Shown here: one piece after another, positions 7,178 through 18,187 of the stretch
How the letters are laid out: every line of letters starts with the position of its first letter
Numbering within the stretch: position 1 is the first letter of the stretch
Assembly (NCBI GenBank): GCA_963697705.1
Contig: CAVOPA010000003.1
Span: 1,111,954-1,175,953, forward strand
Source: CAVUCH01 sp963697705
Lineage (GTDB): Bacteria > Acidobacteriota > Vicinamibacteria > Vicinamibacterales > JAENWD01
Length of the DNA stretch: 64,000 nucleotides
Direction of reading: 5' to 3'
Notes under the pieces: model-generated
Seen by the model: the letters and a program-made list of their open reading frames with translations, nothing else
What the model was told of the DNA's origin: nothing
The model's database searches: none
Program-made: the position numbers and the translations under genes

Positions 7178-9727
7178 TCAGATCGGCTCTCCCGCCGGCA
7201 CGGCGGGCGGGGGCGTGCGCTGGCGGGGTGGGCCGGGGCGGTTCAGGAACCGCTCGATGTCGTCTCGCGTCTCGCGCCCGTGGGCGTCGGTGCGCGCCGC
7301 CAGCTGCGCCACGAGACGGCGGAGATTGCTCGTGGCAATCGCGCGCACGCCGAAGGGCGTCGCGGGGTTCGCAGCGGTCTCCATCAAACGGGTGACGACC
7401 AGCGTCTGGACGGCGCGGCTCACCGCGGCCCGTGCGCCTTCCGCAGCGTCCTTTTCTGCAGCGATCCGGCCGACCGGCTGCGCCGCCCACGTGTGGTGCA
7501 GGAGCGCGCGCACGACCTCGTCGAAACCGGGGTTGCTCGCGTCGCGCGCGTGAAACAGCTCGAGCCGGGCTGCGCGCGCCGGGTGCAGCAGGCCGGTCAC
7601 GACGAGATCCGCAGCCGTGGTTGCGGCGGCCACCGGGTCGAACACCGGACCGGTATCACGCGGGAACAGCTCGGGGATGCCGTCTCGATACCCGAATGCG
7701 GGCGGCGGGATCAGATTGAGGATACGCGGCGGGAGTACCAGCACGCGCGGCTCGAGCGCGCCGAGGACCGCCTCGAGGGCCCGGCGCTGCTCGTGCCCGG
7801 CCACGATCCGTGGCAGGTCGGCAGCGCTCGGCACGGGCGTGTCGTGGACAGCGTAGGTGAAGTAGGCACCGCCGACCGCCTTCAGCACGGCCTGCAGCTG
7901 GTAGCGGTGATGCAAATACAGCGGCAGGAGGCGCGCCTCGAGCAGCGACAGCGGTGCGCCGGGCGGCAGCGCCGACACGCCGAACTGGTCGAGCGCGATG
8001 CGCCGCACCTCGAGCTCGCGGGTAAGCGCGGCGACCGCGTCGGATCCGTTGTCCCACAGGCTGGCCGACGGGTGGGCCGCGTCGGTGCCCCGCGCGTCCT
8101 CGTCGGCGATGAACAGCATGCCCGCGTCTCGCCCGGCGGTCACCAGCCGCTCGAGCGCCGCCGCTTCGTCAATGCCGGGCGGGAACTGCGTGTATGCGTA
8201 CGCGGTCGCGAACTTGTCGTAGGTGCCGATGCCGGTGGCGTAGGCGTGCGACAGGTCCAGCCGACCGTCGTGTACCTCCACGAGCGGCGCGGGATAATCC
8301 ATGACCGACGCGCGCCCGTAGCTGCTCGCGGCGAAGTTGTGCTCGTACCCGAGCGTGTGCCCGACTTCGTGTGCGGACAGCTGCCGCAGGCGGGCGAGCG
8401 CGAGCGCCTCGACGTCCGCGGCCGGATCCGCCGGCGCGAGATAGCTGACGTCCGGGGCCGCCCCCGCCGCGCACCGGCCGGCGGCATCACGCGCCGCGCC
8501 GGCAGCGGCCCACGGCGCCTCGAGACCGCTGCCAATCAGCACGTTCTGCCGCACACGCTGGGAATCGAGCGTGACGACGCCCTTCACGATCTCGCCCGTG
8601 CGCGGATCGACGACGCTGCTGCCGTACGACCACCCGCGCGTCGTGCGGTGGACCCAATTGATGACGTTGTACCGCACGTCCATCGGATCGGCATCGGCGG
8701 GCAGCACGCGTACCTGGAAGGCGTCGATGAACCCGGCCGCCGCGAATGCCTCGTTCCACCACGCGGCACCCTCGACGAGCGCGCGGCGCACGTCCTCGGG
8801 CGCGCCGCTGTCGACGTAGTAGACGATGGGCGCGATCGGCGCCGACGTCGCCGCCGCGGGGTCCTTCTTCTGCAGCCGGTGGCGCACGATCCACCGCTGC
8901 TCGAGCGGCGCAGTGATCGGCGTGCCGTAGTCGTAGAACGTGAGCGGCAGCACGCCGACGCGCGGATCGAACCGCCGCGGCACGTAGCCCGCGTCTGGCG
9001 CCTCCACGAGCGCGTGATGCTCGCGCACGGTCACCGCCTGTGCCGACGGCGCAATCGACTGCACTTCGCGCCCCGCGGGCTCGCCGCTCGTGAAGGTCAG
9101 CGTGACCTCCACCTCCGTGTTCTTGGCAAACCCTTTGGTGCGCGGCAGGTACACGGCGCTGCGGCTCTCATCGACCGTGAAGCTGCCCTGCCTCGCTGCC
9201 CGCAGCCGTGCGCCCACGCCGTGCGCGTCGCGGAGGAAGAACGGCGTCGCGTCGACGAGCACGCGGTCTCCCTCTTCGGCCTCCACGGAGAAGCCCCAGA
9301 GCACGGACGAGGGAAACGAATCGGCCACCGCCTGCCGCTCGGCGGCGTTGCCGCTGGACGCACGGAACCGGTAGTTGCGCGCGACCACCAGCACCTTCGG
9401 TCCCACGCGCTCGAAGACGATGATCTCCGCAGGCCCCGGCTGACCGCGATCGAGCCCCACCTGGTTCGAACCCAGGCCTCCCGATAGCGACACGGCGTAG
9501 AGCAGCTCGCGCCCGAAGTGGGCGATCTCCATGAGCAGCCGCCCGCGCCGCGCCTCCCAGTAGAGCGGTATGAAACCATCGATTCTGGTCAGGCCGGCCG
9601 TCCGGCTCGCAATCGACGGGGGCTCGGCGGGCGCGGCTGCAGGCTGCCCCGCGGCGGCGTTCGTGGCGAGGGCAGCGAGCAGCAGACACGACGGCGCAAC
9701 GCGCCCAATCCGGAGCAGCAGGGTCAT
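7178..9727 (-). CDS. Secreted zinc-dependent metalloprotease (DUF5117/DUF4953 family)
   Basis: An 849-residue exported protein. It starts with a Sec signal peptide (MTLLLRIGRVAPSCLLLAAL ... AAAGQ), then a long beta-rich N-terminal region of the DUF5118/DUF5117 type and a catalytic DUF4953-like domain. The zinc motif HEVGHTLGYEH at residues 453-463 is a full metzincin HExxHxxGxxH, followed by a Met-turn (SVMDYP). IYYVDSG-type strands and AAWWNEAFAAAGF precede it, as in the family. Members are common in Acidobacteria and Bacteroidetes, where they are periplasmic or surface peptidases of unknown substrate. It converges with the phytol-kinase-like gene with 50 bases between stops. No sign of damage. 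Confidence 0.85.
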   Translation of the reverse strand: MTLLLRIGRVAPSCLLLAALATNAAAGQPAAAPAEPPSIASRTAGLTRIDGFIPLYWEARRGRLLMEIAHFGRELLYAVSLSGGLGSNQVGLDRGQPGPAEIIVFERVGPKVLVVARNYRFRASSGNAAERQAVADSFPSSVLWGFSVEAEEGDRVLVDATPFFLRDAHGVGARLRAARQGSFTVDESRSAVYLPRTKGFAKNTEVEVTLTFTSGEPAGREVQSIAPSAQAVTVREHHALVEAPDAGYVPRRFDPRVGVLPLTFYDYGTPITAPLEQRWIVRHRLQKKDPAAATSAPIAPIVYYVDSGAPEDVRRALVEGAAWWNEAFAAAGFIDAFQVRVLPADADPMDVRYNVINWVHRTTRGWSYGSSVVDPRTGEIVKGVVTLDSQRVRQNVLIGSGLEAPWAAAGAARDAAGRCAAGAAPDVSYLAPADPAADVEALALARLRQLSAHEVGHTLGYEHNFAASSYGRASVMDYPAPLVEVHDGRLDLSHAYATGIGTYDKFATAYAYTQFPPGIDEAAALERLVTAGRDAGMLFIADEDARGTDAAHPSASLWDNGSDAVAALTRELEVRRIALDQFGVSALPPGAPLSLLEARLLPLYLHHRYQLQAVLKAVGGAYFTYAVHDTPVPSAADLPRIVAGHEQRRALEAVLGALEPRVLVLPPRILNLIPPPAFGYRDGIPELFPRDTGPVFDPVAAATTAADLVVTGLLHPARAARLELFHARDASNPGFDEVVRALLHHTWAAQPVGRIAAEKDAAEGARAAVSRAVQTLVVTRLMETAANPATPFGVRAIATSNLRRLVAQLAARTDAHGRETRDDIERFLNRPGPPRQRTPPPAVPAGEPI

Positions 9728-10085
9728 GATGGCGGCGATTATATGTGCGGGAGCCGACCATCGCGGAGAGCGGGATCACGTCGGCGGTCTGGGACGATTA
9801 CTCATACCCTCGAGGATCGGTGGGTCATGAGATCCTGCTGCACAGCGGCGTGACGGCGCGTGCGCACGCGCAGCTGCACATATCGGCGCGGCTGCCCTGC
9901 GACGACACCGAATCCGGTATACGCTCTGCTTCCGACCCTGCGCAGTGCGCAAGAACAGTCGCTGTATCAGATCCGGTCGGCAATCGTGCGCCGGCGGGCA
10001 GCGAGAACCGGCCACAAGCATCTGCAGGCCGCGGATCGATTCTTGATGGGCTAGACTATGATCCACTGAGTCTCGCCGCACAGTT
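9728..10085. other. Intergenic stretch, no gene seen
   Basis: About 360 bases between the divergent metalloprotease and sensor kinase genes. Translating both strands gives no recognisable domain and no ribosome site placed before a sensible start. It should contain the promoters for both neighbours, but I cannot pick out a convincing -35/-10 pair. Confidence 0.4.
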
Positions 10086-10540
10086 ATGCCTGCATACACC
10101 TCTGACCGCGACCATCACGTCCTCCAGGCGCTCTCCACCTTCGGCAGTGCGATTGCCAGAGCCGACAGCCTGCCAGAGGTCTACGATGCGGCACTCGATG
10201 CGTTCCGCGACGGCCTCGGTGCCGAGCGGGCCTCGATTCTCCTGTTCGATGCGAATGACATCGTCCGATTCGTCGCCTGGCGGGGATTGTCGGACGCCTA
10301 CCGCGCCGCCGTCGACGGCCACTCGCCCTGGACACCCGACTCGCCCGATCCGCAGCCTATCTGCGTCGCCGACGTCGAGCGCGCGCCGGACCTCGCGTCC
10401 CTTCGCGCCACGTTCAGCGCCGAAGGAATTCGCGCCCTGGCGTTCGTTCCGCTGCGAGGTGCGAGACCGCGTGCTGGGCAAGTTCATGTGCTACTACGGA
10501 GCGCCGCACGTCGTTCCACACGCGCGAAACCACGCTCGCG

Positions 10541-10544
<4 letters not shown>
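10086..10544 (+). CDS. N-terminal GAF-domain part of frameshifted hybrid sensor kinase
   Basis: From ATG 10086 this frame encodes an N-terminal GAF domain (VLQALSTFGSAIARADSLPE ... GAERASILLFD ... FSAEGIRALAFVPLR). After about 10460 the family match jumps to the next frame for about 20 codons (CEVRDRVLGKFMCYYGAPH) and then, near 10505, to the frame of the kinase at 10541 (FHTRETTLALTIAQQVAFAV). The GAF domain is therefore split by two single-base shifts within roughly 50 bases. The parts rejoin into one normal GAF domain, so the gene was intact recently, or is intact in the organism and damaged only in this assembly. Confidence 0.65.
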
Positions 10545-12679
<2,135 letters not shown>

Positions 12680-12796
12680 CGGCGTCGCGACACAGACGCT
12701 CACAGGGAGAGTCGCGGAGCTGCCGGCCTGCTGAGCCAGCCCGCCGAGGCCCCGACCACCGACCGGCCGCCGGCGTCGTATACTCGTGACTCGGGC

Positions 12797-13390
12797 ATGC
12801 GAGTCGTAACACGTGTTCGTCGCGCTCTTTGGATTGCGTGCGCGTGCGTGCTGCTGTGTGCGCCTTCCGCCGCGGCGGCCGACCGCTCTCTCCGAGCGGA
12901 CCTGGACGGGGACGGCCACACCGACCAGGTCGCGATCGATCGCGCGGAACCATCCGTCCTGCACGTCTGGCTGTCCACGACGGGCGCGACCCACCTGATT
13001 CGCAGCCCGCGAGCGTTGTTGCGCATCGCCGCAACCGACGTCGACGGGGACCATCGGCCCGAGTTGATCGCCACGGAGGCATCGGCCAGTGAGCTGCGCG
13101 TCTGGAAGAGGGACGGTCCGCGTCGAGGATTCGAGGCCTACACTCCGCCGCGCGCCCCGGACCACGCGGCGCCTTCCCCCAAGGTCAAGACGCTCGGCGG
13201 AGACCCGGATGACGTCGAAGACGCCCTGGCCGGTCCAGTTTACGGACCACCCGCCGTCCGCGGCCACGGACCCGTCACCGCCTGCTGCACCGGCGGCCTG
13301 ACGCACGTCACGCAGCCGGATCACCCGGTCGCCTCGCGCGCCTGGTCCCGCCCCCGCGCTTCACGAGCCCCGCCGGCCTCACCCGCGTAG
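12797..13390 (+). CDS. Small secreted protein with FG-GAP/VCBS-like calcium-binding repeats
   Basis: A 197-residue protein from ATG 12797 with a clear Sec signal peptide (RRALWIACACVLLCAPSAAA). The mature N terminus has two Asp-rich loops typical of FG-GAP/VCBS or dockerin-like calcium sites: DLDGDGHTDQVAID and DVDGDHRPELIATE. The C-terminal 60 residues (after about residue 135) are Pro/Ala/Arg-rich without fold-like character. They may be a disordered tail or the result of an unseen frameshift. Function unknown; such repeats usually form calcium-stabilised beta structures on surface proteins. A hairpin at 13407 follows the stop. Confidence 0.5.
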   Translation: MRVVTRVRRALWIACACVLLCAPSAAAADRSLRADLDGDGHTDQVAIDRAEPSVLHVWLSTTGATHLIRSPRALLRIAATDVDGDHRPELIATEASASELRVWKRDGPRRGFEAYTPPRAPDHAAPSPKVKTLGGDPDDVEDALAGPVYGPPAVRGHGPVTACCTGGLTHVTQPDHPVASRAWSRPRASRAPPASPA

Positions 13391-13406
13391 TTTTCCCTTC
13401 AGTAGC

Positions 13407-13427
13407 GTCTCGCCGTCGCGGCGAGAC
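13407..13427 (+). terminator. Hairpin after the secreted-protein gene, possible terminator
   Basis: A perfect 9-bp stem with a 3-base loop: GTCTCGCCG, TCG, CGGCGAGAC. It begins 17 bases after the stop at 13390. There is no T-tract, so intrinsic termination is plausible but not proven. Confidence 0.4.
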
Positions 13428-13570
13428 TCGAGTCGACGACTGATGTCGGGTCGCACCGGTGTCGCACGTCGCCCATCGTTCGCGCCACCGCGCAGACGCT
13501 GGTGAGACGCTACCGCGGCCACAGGCCAGTATTCGTCGTGTGCGTGAGGGCACACGTCGAGGCGATCGTC

Positions 13571-14965
13571 ATGCGTATCGTGCTCGCGGATCTCAAAGGC
13601 GGAGACGGGTTCATCAGCAAAGACACCGTGGCCGGAGGGTATGGCTCGCGCCTGCGGCCGTTTTCACGCGTGACCGGGATCATCGCCCGGCTCAAACGCA
13701 AGTTTCACGACATCCCCAGCGTGCACCTGGCCTACGCGGCGGCGCTCGCGGCGCGCGCGGGCCACACCGTCGTCCGCTCGCGAGGCGAGATCGTGGACGG
13801 AGATGTCGCCCTGGTGCTGTCGTCGCTCGTCGACTACCGCCGGGAAACCGCCTGGGCCAGGGCGATGCGACGCCGTGGCGTGCGCGTCGGCTTCATCGGG
13901 CTCGCCTCCGCCAGGCTGCCCCGCCTGTTCGAGGCAGACGCGGACTTCATCATCGACGGCGAGCCCGAAGCGGCGGTGCTCGAGATGGTGCACGGCGACA
14001 CGCTCTCGGGCATCGTCGAGAGTCCGGCAGTGCGCGATCTGGACGCGTTGCCCTTTCCGGGATGGGATCGGCTGCTCCTGCCGCGGCGTCGCGTCCAGGT
14101 GCCGTTCGCCGGGCGGCCGGTCGGGGGATCGCTGCCGGTGCTGGCGAGCCGCAGCTGCCCCGAGTTCTGCACCTACTGTCCGCACCGCATCCAGGCGCCC
14201 TATCGCGCGCGCACCATCGGCAACATCCTCGACGAGCTCTCGTATCTCGCCGACACGATGGGGCGCGTGCACGTGGTGTTCCGCGATCCCCTGTTCACGC
14301 AGAGCCGGGATCGGGTGCTCGCGCTCTGCGACGGCATCTCGAGCCGCGCGCTCCCGCACACCTTCGAGTGCGAGACGAGGCTCGATCGGCTCGACGAGCC
14401 CTTGTTGACCGTGATGGAGCGCGCCGGGCTGCGGGCCATGAGCTTCGGGGTGGAGGCGGTTTCGCCGGCGACGCTGAAGAAGGTCGGCCGCCGTCCGATC
14501 CCCGAGACCCACCAGCGCGCGATTCTTGCCAAGTGCCGCACCCTCGGGATCGTGACCGCCGCCTTCTACGTGCTCGGGTTCGCCGAGGACACGCCGGAGT
14601 CGGTGCGTGCCACGATCGACTACTCGCTGCAGCTCGGGTCGACGGTGGCGCAATTCAAAATCCTGACGCCCTACCCGGGGACGCCGCTCTACGCGCGGAT
14701 GGAGACCGCGATTACCGAGCGGGACTGGGAACAGTTCGACGGCTTCACGCCCACCTTCAGCCACCCGCACCTGTCGCACACAGAGCTCCGCTTCCTCCTC
14801 GGCAGCGCCTACACGCGCTTCTACGTCCGGCCGTCGTTCCTGGCCAACTACCTGCAGATCAGCGCGCCGTCGCTGAGCCGCTTCGTGGCCACGCTCGACA
14901 CGCGCGTGGAACGGCTGCACACCAGGCGGGAAGCCGCCCTTCTGGACGAGGCCGTGTCATGTTGA
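13571..14965 (+). CDS. B12-binding-type radical SAM protein
   Basis: 464 residues from ATG 13571 (MRIVLADLKGGDGFISKDT); the extension upstream is non-family. The N-terminal 170 residues form a cobalamin-binding-like Rossmann domain (HLAYAAALAARAGHTVVRS ... ADADFIIDGEPEAAVLEMV), but the classic DxHxxG cobalamin His loop is not evident. The radical SAM core follows, with a Cys196-x3-Cys200-x2-Cys203 cluster in SCPEFCTYCPH, then FRDPLFTQ, ECETRLDRLDEPLL, MSFGVEAVSP and FYVLGFAEDTPES. It resembles the hopanoid/bacteriochlorin-type B12 radical SAM methylases and anaerobic cyclases, although the substrate is unknown. It overlaps the aminotransferase by 7 bases, so translation is probably coupled. 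Confidence 0.8.
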   Translation: MRIVLADLKGGDGFISKDTVAGGYGSRLRPFSRVTGIIARLKRKFHDIPSVHLAYAAALAARAGHTVVRSRGEIVDGDVALVLSSLVDYRRETAWARAMRRRGVRVGFIGLASARLPRLFEADADFIIDGEPEAAVLEMVHGDTLSGIVESPAVRDLDALPFPGWDRLLLPRRRVQVPFAGRPVGGSLPVLASRSCPEFCTYCPHRIQAPYRARTIGNILDELSYLADTMGRVHVVFRDPLFTQSRDRVLALCDGISSRALPHTFECETRLDRLDEPLLTVMERAGLRAMSFGVEAVSPATLKKVGRRPIPETHQRAILAKCRTLGIVTAAFYVLGFAEDTPESVRATIDYSLQLGSTVAQFKILTPYPGTPLYARMETAITERDWEQFDGFTPTFSHPHLSHTELRFLLGSAYTRFYVRPSFLANYLQISAPSLSRFVATLDTRVERLHTRREAALLDEAVSC

Positions 14966-16230
14966 ACGCCATCTCACGTTACGGCGTGCGGGCCGTCTCC
15001 GATACGCTGCAGATTGTGGCGTCGCTGGAGCGACAGGGACAACTCGTGGAGGGCCCGCACGTGGCGGAGCTCGAAGCCGCATTCGCCCGGCGATTCGGCC
15101 ATGCACGCGCCGTGACCACCTCGTATGGCCGGATGGCGTTCTTCTACATCCTGCGGGCGCTCGACTGCCCTCGGGGCAGCGAAGTCGTCTTTCCTGCGCT
15201 GACCTTCTGGGTCATGCCGGAGATGGCGCGCGTCGCCGGGCTGACGCCGGTGTTCGCGGACGTGGACCCGGAGACCTTCAACGTGACCGCCGCGACGCTG
15301 GAGCGGGCGATCACGCCGAGGACGGTGGCGGTGGTACCCACGCACTTGTGGGGACTGCCCTGCGACATGGACGACATCCTCGAGGTCGCCCGCCGCCGCG
15401 ACGTGCGGGTGATTGAAGACTGTGCCCACGCGCTCGGCGCGCAGTACCGCGGGCGGCCGGTCGGCACGTTCGGCGATGCCGCGATCTTCAGCTTCCAGAC
15501 GCTGAAACCGCTGAACGCCTACGGTGGCGGGATGGCGGTGACACGGGAGGCGGCCTTCGGCGCCCGCGTGGCAGCCCTCGCAGCGGCCGAACCGCCGCCT
15601 GCGGTACGCACGGTCCGGGACCGGCTGTGGAAGGGGCGCGTGATGCGCATCGCGACGCGCCCGCCCATCTTCACGTGGACGCTCTTCCCGCTGATGTACG
15701 CCGGCAGCCGGCTGCACTGGCGCCTCGACATGTACTTCTGGGAACGCATCCGCCCGCTGGATCCGTTTCCTCCCGACTACCGCGAGCGTCTGAGCAACGT
15801 GCAGGCCGCCATCGCGCTGTCGGGCCTCGCACGGCTCGACGAGTGGACCGATCGCACGCGGCGCCATGCCGAGCGCATGAGCGCGGTGCTGCGACGGGTG
15901 CCGGGACTCCAGGTGCCGACCGTGCCGCCGGATCGGACGCATGCGTTCTACCAGTACTGCGCCTATGTGCCGGCACGCGATGACGTCGTGGCGGCCTGCC
16001 TGCGGCGAGGCGTCGACATCGAAACCCTGCACGTCGATGTGTGCACCGAGCTCGATCTCTTCGGCGCCTCCGCGAGCGTCACGCCAGGGGCGCGAGCGAC
16101 GACGCAGACGATCCAGATCCCGATTTCCGAGTCTCTGACCGACGCACAAATGGACCGCGTGGCCAGCGTCGTGCGGGACGCGGTGGTGTCACTCGGGGAC
16201 GAGGCGCCGGTAGCGGTGCACCAGTCGTGA
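14959..16230 (+). CDS. DegT/DnrJ/EryC1-family PLP-dependent aminotransferase
   Basis: 423 residues from ATG 14959, which overlaps the stop of the radical SAM gene. PLP-enzyme landmarks: VTTSYGRMAFFYILRALDC; VVFPALTFWVMPEM; FADVDPETFNVTAATLERAI; VVPTHLWGLPCDMDDILEVA; the Asp in VIEDCAHALGAQY; and the Schiff-base lysine, Lys183 in FSFQTLKPLNAYGGG. This matches the sugar-aminotransferase (DegT) family, which aminates keto-sugars or cyclitols. The substrate is not deducible. Its stop overlaps the GTG of the next gene (GTGA), giving a three-gene coupled unit with a B12-type radical SAM enzyme and a VTT membrane protein. Confidence 0.8.
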   Translation: MLNAISRYGVRAVSDTLQIVASLERQGQLVEGPHVAELEAAFARRFGHARAVTTSYGRMAFFYILRALDCPRGSEVVFPALTFWVMPEMARVAGLTPVFADVDPETFNVTAATLERAITPRTVAVVPTHLWGLPCDMDDILEVARRRDVRVIEDCAHALGAQYRGRPVGTFGDAAIFSFQTLKPLNAYGGGMAVTREAAFGARVAALAAAEPPPAVRTVRDRLWKGRVMRIATRPPIFTWTLFPLMYAGSRLHWRLDMYFWERIRPLDPFPPDYRERLSNVQAAIALSGLARLDEWTDRTRRHAERMSAVLRRVPGLQVPTVPPDRTHAFYQYCAYVPARDDVVAACLRRGVDIETLHVDVCTELDLFGASASVTPGARATTQTIQIPISESLTDAQMDRVASVVRDAVVSLGDEAPVAVHQS

Positions 16231-16784
16231 CGCTCGGCGCTCTTCACGGCCCTATGGTGTACGTCGCCATTCTCCTTGCGGCAGTCGTCGAAGGAGAGGT
16301 GGCCTACGTCGCCGCGGCAACGCTGGTCGGGCAGGGGCATCTGAACCCGCTCGGCGTGCTGCTGGCCGGAACGGCAGGAGCCGCGCTCGGAGACCAGTTG
16401 TACTTTTACCTGCTGCGCGGACGGCTGCGCCGCTGGCTCGATAGGTATGAGTCGATCGCTCGTCGCGGTCTGCGCCTCGTCAGGCATGTGCGGCGCCATG
16501 AGTCAGCGACCGTGCTCCTGATCCGATTTGCGCCCGGGTTGCGGATCGCGCTCGCGGCCGCGTGCGCGTACGCGGGCGTCAGCCCGCTCAGGTTCAGCCT
16601 GCTGAACGTGGCCGCCAGCGCCGTATGGGCAGTGGGCCTGCTGATGGTCGTGGCCTGGGCCGGTCCCCGGTACCTGGCCGGGTTGGGCCTTTCAGGGTGG
16701 TGGAGCGCGCTGGTGCCGGCAGTGGTCATCGTGCTCGTGTTCCGCATCGTCGGGCGGCTCGAGCGCCGGGCCCTGGCGGAGTGA
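16227..16784 (+). CDS. DedA/VTT-domain membrane protein
   Basis: About 185 residues from GTG 16227, chosen because it forms a GTGA overlap with the preceding stop; an alternative ATG is at 16254. It is a SNARE-associated/VTT-domain protein: AAVVEGEVAYVAAATLVGQG (first re-entrant region), GTAGAALGDQLYFYLLRGR with the conserved Gly-Asp-x-x-x-Tyr, then RFAPGLRIALAAACAYAGVS with the family's R-F-x-P-G-x-R motif, and two more membrane spans. DedA/VTT proteins act as undecaprenyl-phosphate or phospholipid translocases/flippases in the inner membrane. Coupling to an aminotransferase and radical SAM enzyme suggests handling of a modified lipid or lipid-linked sugar (inference). Confidence 0.8.
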   Translation: MTLGALHGPMVYVAILLAAVVEGEVAYVAAATLVGQGHLNPLGVLLAGTAGAALGDQLYFYLLRGRLRRWLDRYESIARRGLRLVRHVRRHESATVLLIRFAPGLRIALAAACAYAGVSPLRFSLLNVAASAVWAVGLLMVVAWAGPRYLAGLGLSGWWSALVPAVVIVLVFRIVGRLERRALAE

Positions 16785-16942
16785 ACAGGGCGACCCGGGG
16801 AGCCGACACGAGCGCCCTGCTTGCGTGAGGGCGGCCGTTAGTCGTACCGCGTGCTAGGCTGCCGTCCCAAGGCTGCTACGGTCTCGCGCCCGCAGTGGCG
16901 CCATCGGCACCGCGTGACACGAGACTGATCGTGGAGGTTCAC

Positions 16943-17965
16943 ATGCGCAGGTTCCTGGGGGGCTTCTTGATTGCGGTTGCCGGCGTGTGCGCCGCGAGGG
17001 CCGCCGAAGGGCCGTATCGCGTCATGAAAGCGATTGCGATCGGCGGCCCAGGCGGGTGGGATTACATCACCGTCGATCCCGGCGCCCACCGGGTCTACGT
17101 GTCTCACAGCACGCACATCGTCGTGGCCGATGTCGAGAGCGGGAAAATCGTCGGGGACATACCCGACACGCCGGGCGTCCATGGAATCGCCCTGGCGCCA
17201 GAGCTCGGGCGCGGGTTCACGAGCAATGGTCGCGACAACACGTCGACCATCGTGGACCTGAAGACGCTGGCGGCGGTGGGCAAGGTGGAGACGGGCGCGA
17301 ACCCCGATGCCATCCTTTATGAGCCCGTGCGCCAGGAGGTTTACACGTTCAACGGCCGCGGACAGTCGGCCACCGTGTTCGGAGCGGTGACCGGCACGGT
17401 GGTCGCGACCATCGAGCTGCACGGGAAGCCAGAGGCGGCGGCGTTCGATCGCGAGACGAACCGCGTGTACGTCAACCTCGAGGACAAGGCAGTGGTGGCG
17501 GTAATCGACGCGGCAGCACACGGCTTGATTGCGACCTGGCCTCTGACGGGCTGTGAGGAGCCGACGGGGCTCGCATTCGACTCAGCGCACCACCGCATCT
17601 TCAGCGTCTGCGCCAACAAGGTGATGGTGGCGATCGACAGCGGGTCGGGCAAGGTGTTGGGCCAGGCGCCCATCGGCGGGCGGGCAGACGGGGCGGCGTT
17701 CGATCCGGGCACCGGCTACATCTTGAGTTCGAACGGGGAAGGCACGCTCACGGTGGCCACGTGGCGAGGGAACGGCATCGCCGTCCTGCAGACGCTCGAG
17801 ACCCAGCCCTCCGCGCGGACGATCGCGCTGGACCCGCAGACGCACCAGGTGTTCCTGCCCGCCGCAGTGATGGGCCCGGCGGTCGAGGGGCAACGGCCGC
17901 AGCCGGTGCCTGACACCTTCAAGGTGCTGGTGCTGAGCCCCTCGGCCGGCGGGGCATCGCCGTAA
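16943..17965 (+). CDS. Secreted YncE-type beta-propeller protein
   Basis: 340 residues from ATG 16943, with GGAGG at 16932-16936 as ribosome site and a signal peptide (RRFLGGFLIAVAGVCAARAA). The mature protein is a seven-bladed YVTN/YncE-like propeller with recurring blades: PGAHRVYVSHSTHIVVADVE; ELGRGFTSNGRDNTSTIVDL; RQEVYTFNGRGQSATVFG; ETNRVYVNLEDKAVVAVID; HHRIFSVCANKVMVAIDSGS; and GTGYILSSNGEGTLTV. Function within the family is mostly unknown; members are periplasmic and sometimes redox- or ligand-binding. Isolated gene. Confidence 0.8.
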   Translation: MRRFLGGFLIAVAGVCAARAAEGPYRVMKAIAIGGPGGWDYITVDPGAHRVYVSHSTHIVVADVESGKIVGDIPDTPGVHGIALAPELGRGFTSNGRDNTSTIVDLKTLAAVGKVETGANPDAILYEPVRQEVYTFNGRGQSATVFGAVTGTVVATIELHGKPEAAAFDRETNRVYVNLEDKAVVAVIDAAAHGLIATWPLTGCEEPTGLAFDSAHHRIFSVCANKVMVAIDSGSGKVLGQAPIGGRADGAAFDPGTGYILSSNGEGTLTVATWRGNGIAVLQTLETQPSARTIALDPQTHQVFLPAAVMGPAVEGQRPQPVPDTFKVLVLSPSAGGASP

Positions 17966-18187
17966 TCGCCGACGCGTCGTCGCCCGCTGCTCGCTGCCGA
18001 GCGGAACGTTCCGCGCTAGTCGCTCGCTGGAATCGTGATGGGTTGAAGCAAGTGGCGCCGGAGCGCGGCGCCCGGCTGCCGCAAGGCGCGCCCGACCGAG
18101 GATATTGGGCATATCTGAGGACGGAGCAACGCCGCCAGTCGGGATGTCCCGCCCGGGAGTTGTGTAACTCATCACGCTTCCAGGGGA

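Noticed and set aside
7280..9487. A 735-codon plus-strand frame opposite the metalloprotease
   Set aside because: Shadow of a GC-rich coding strand; the protease has a signal peptide and full metzincin motif.
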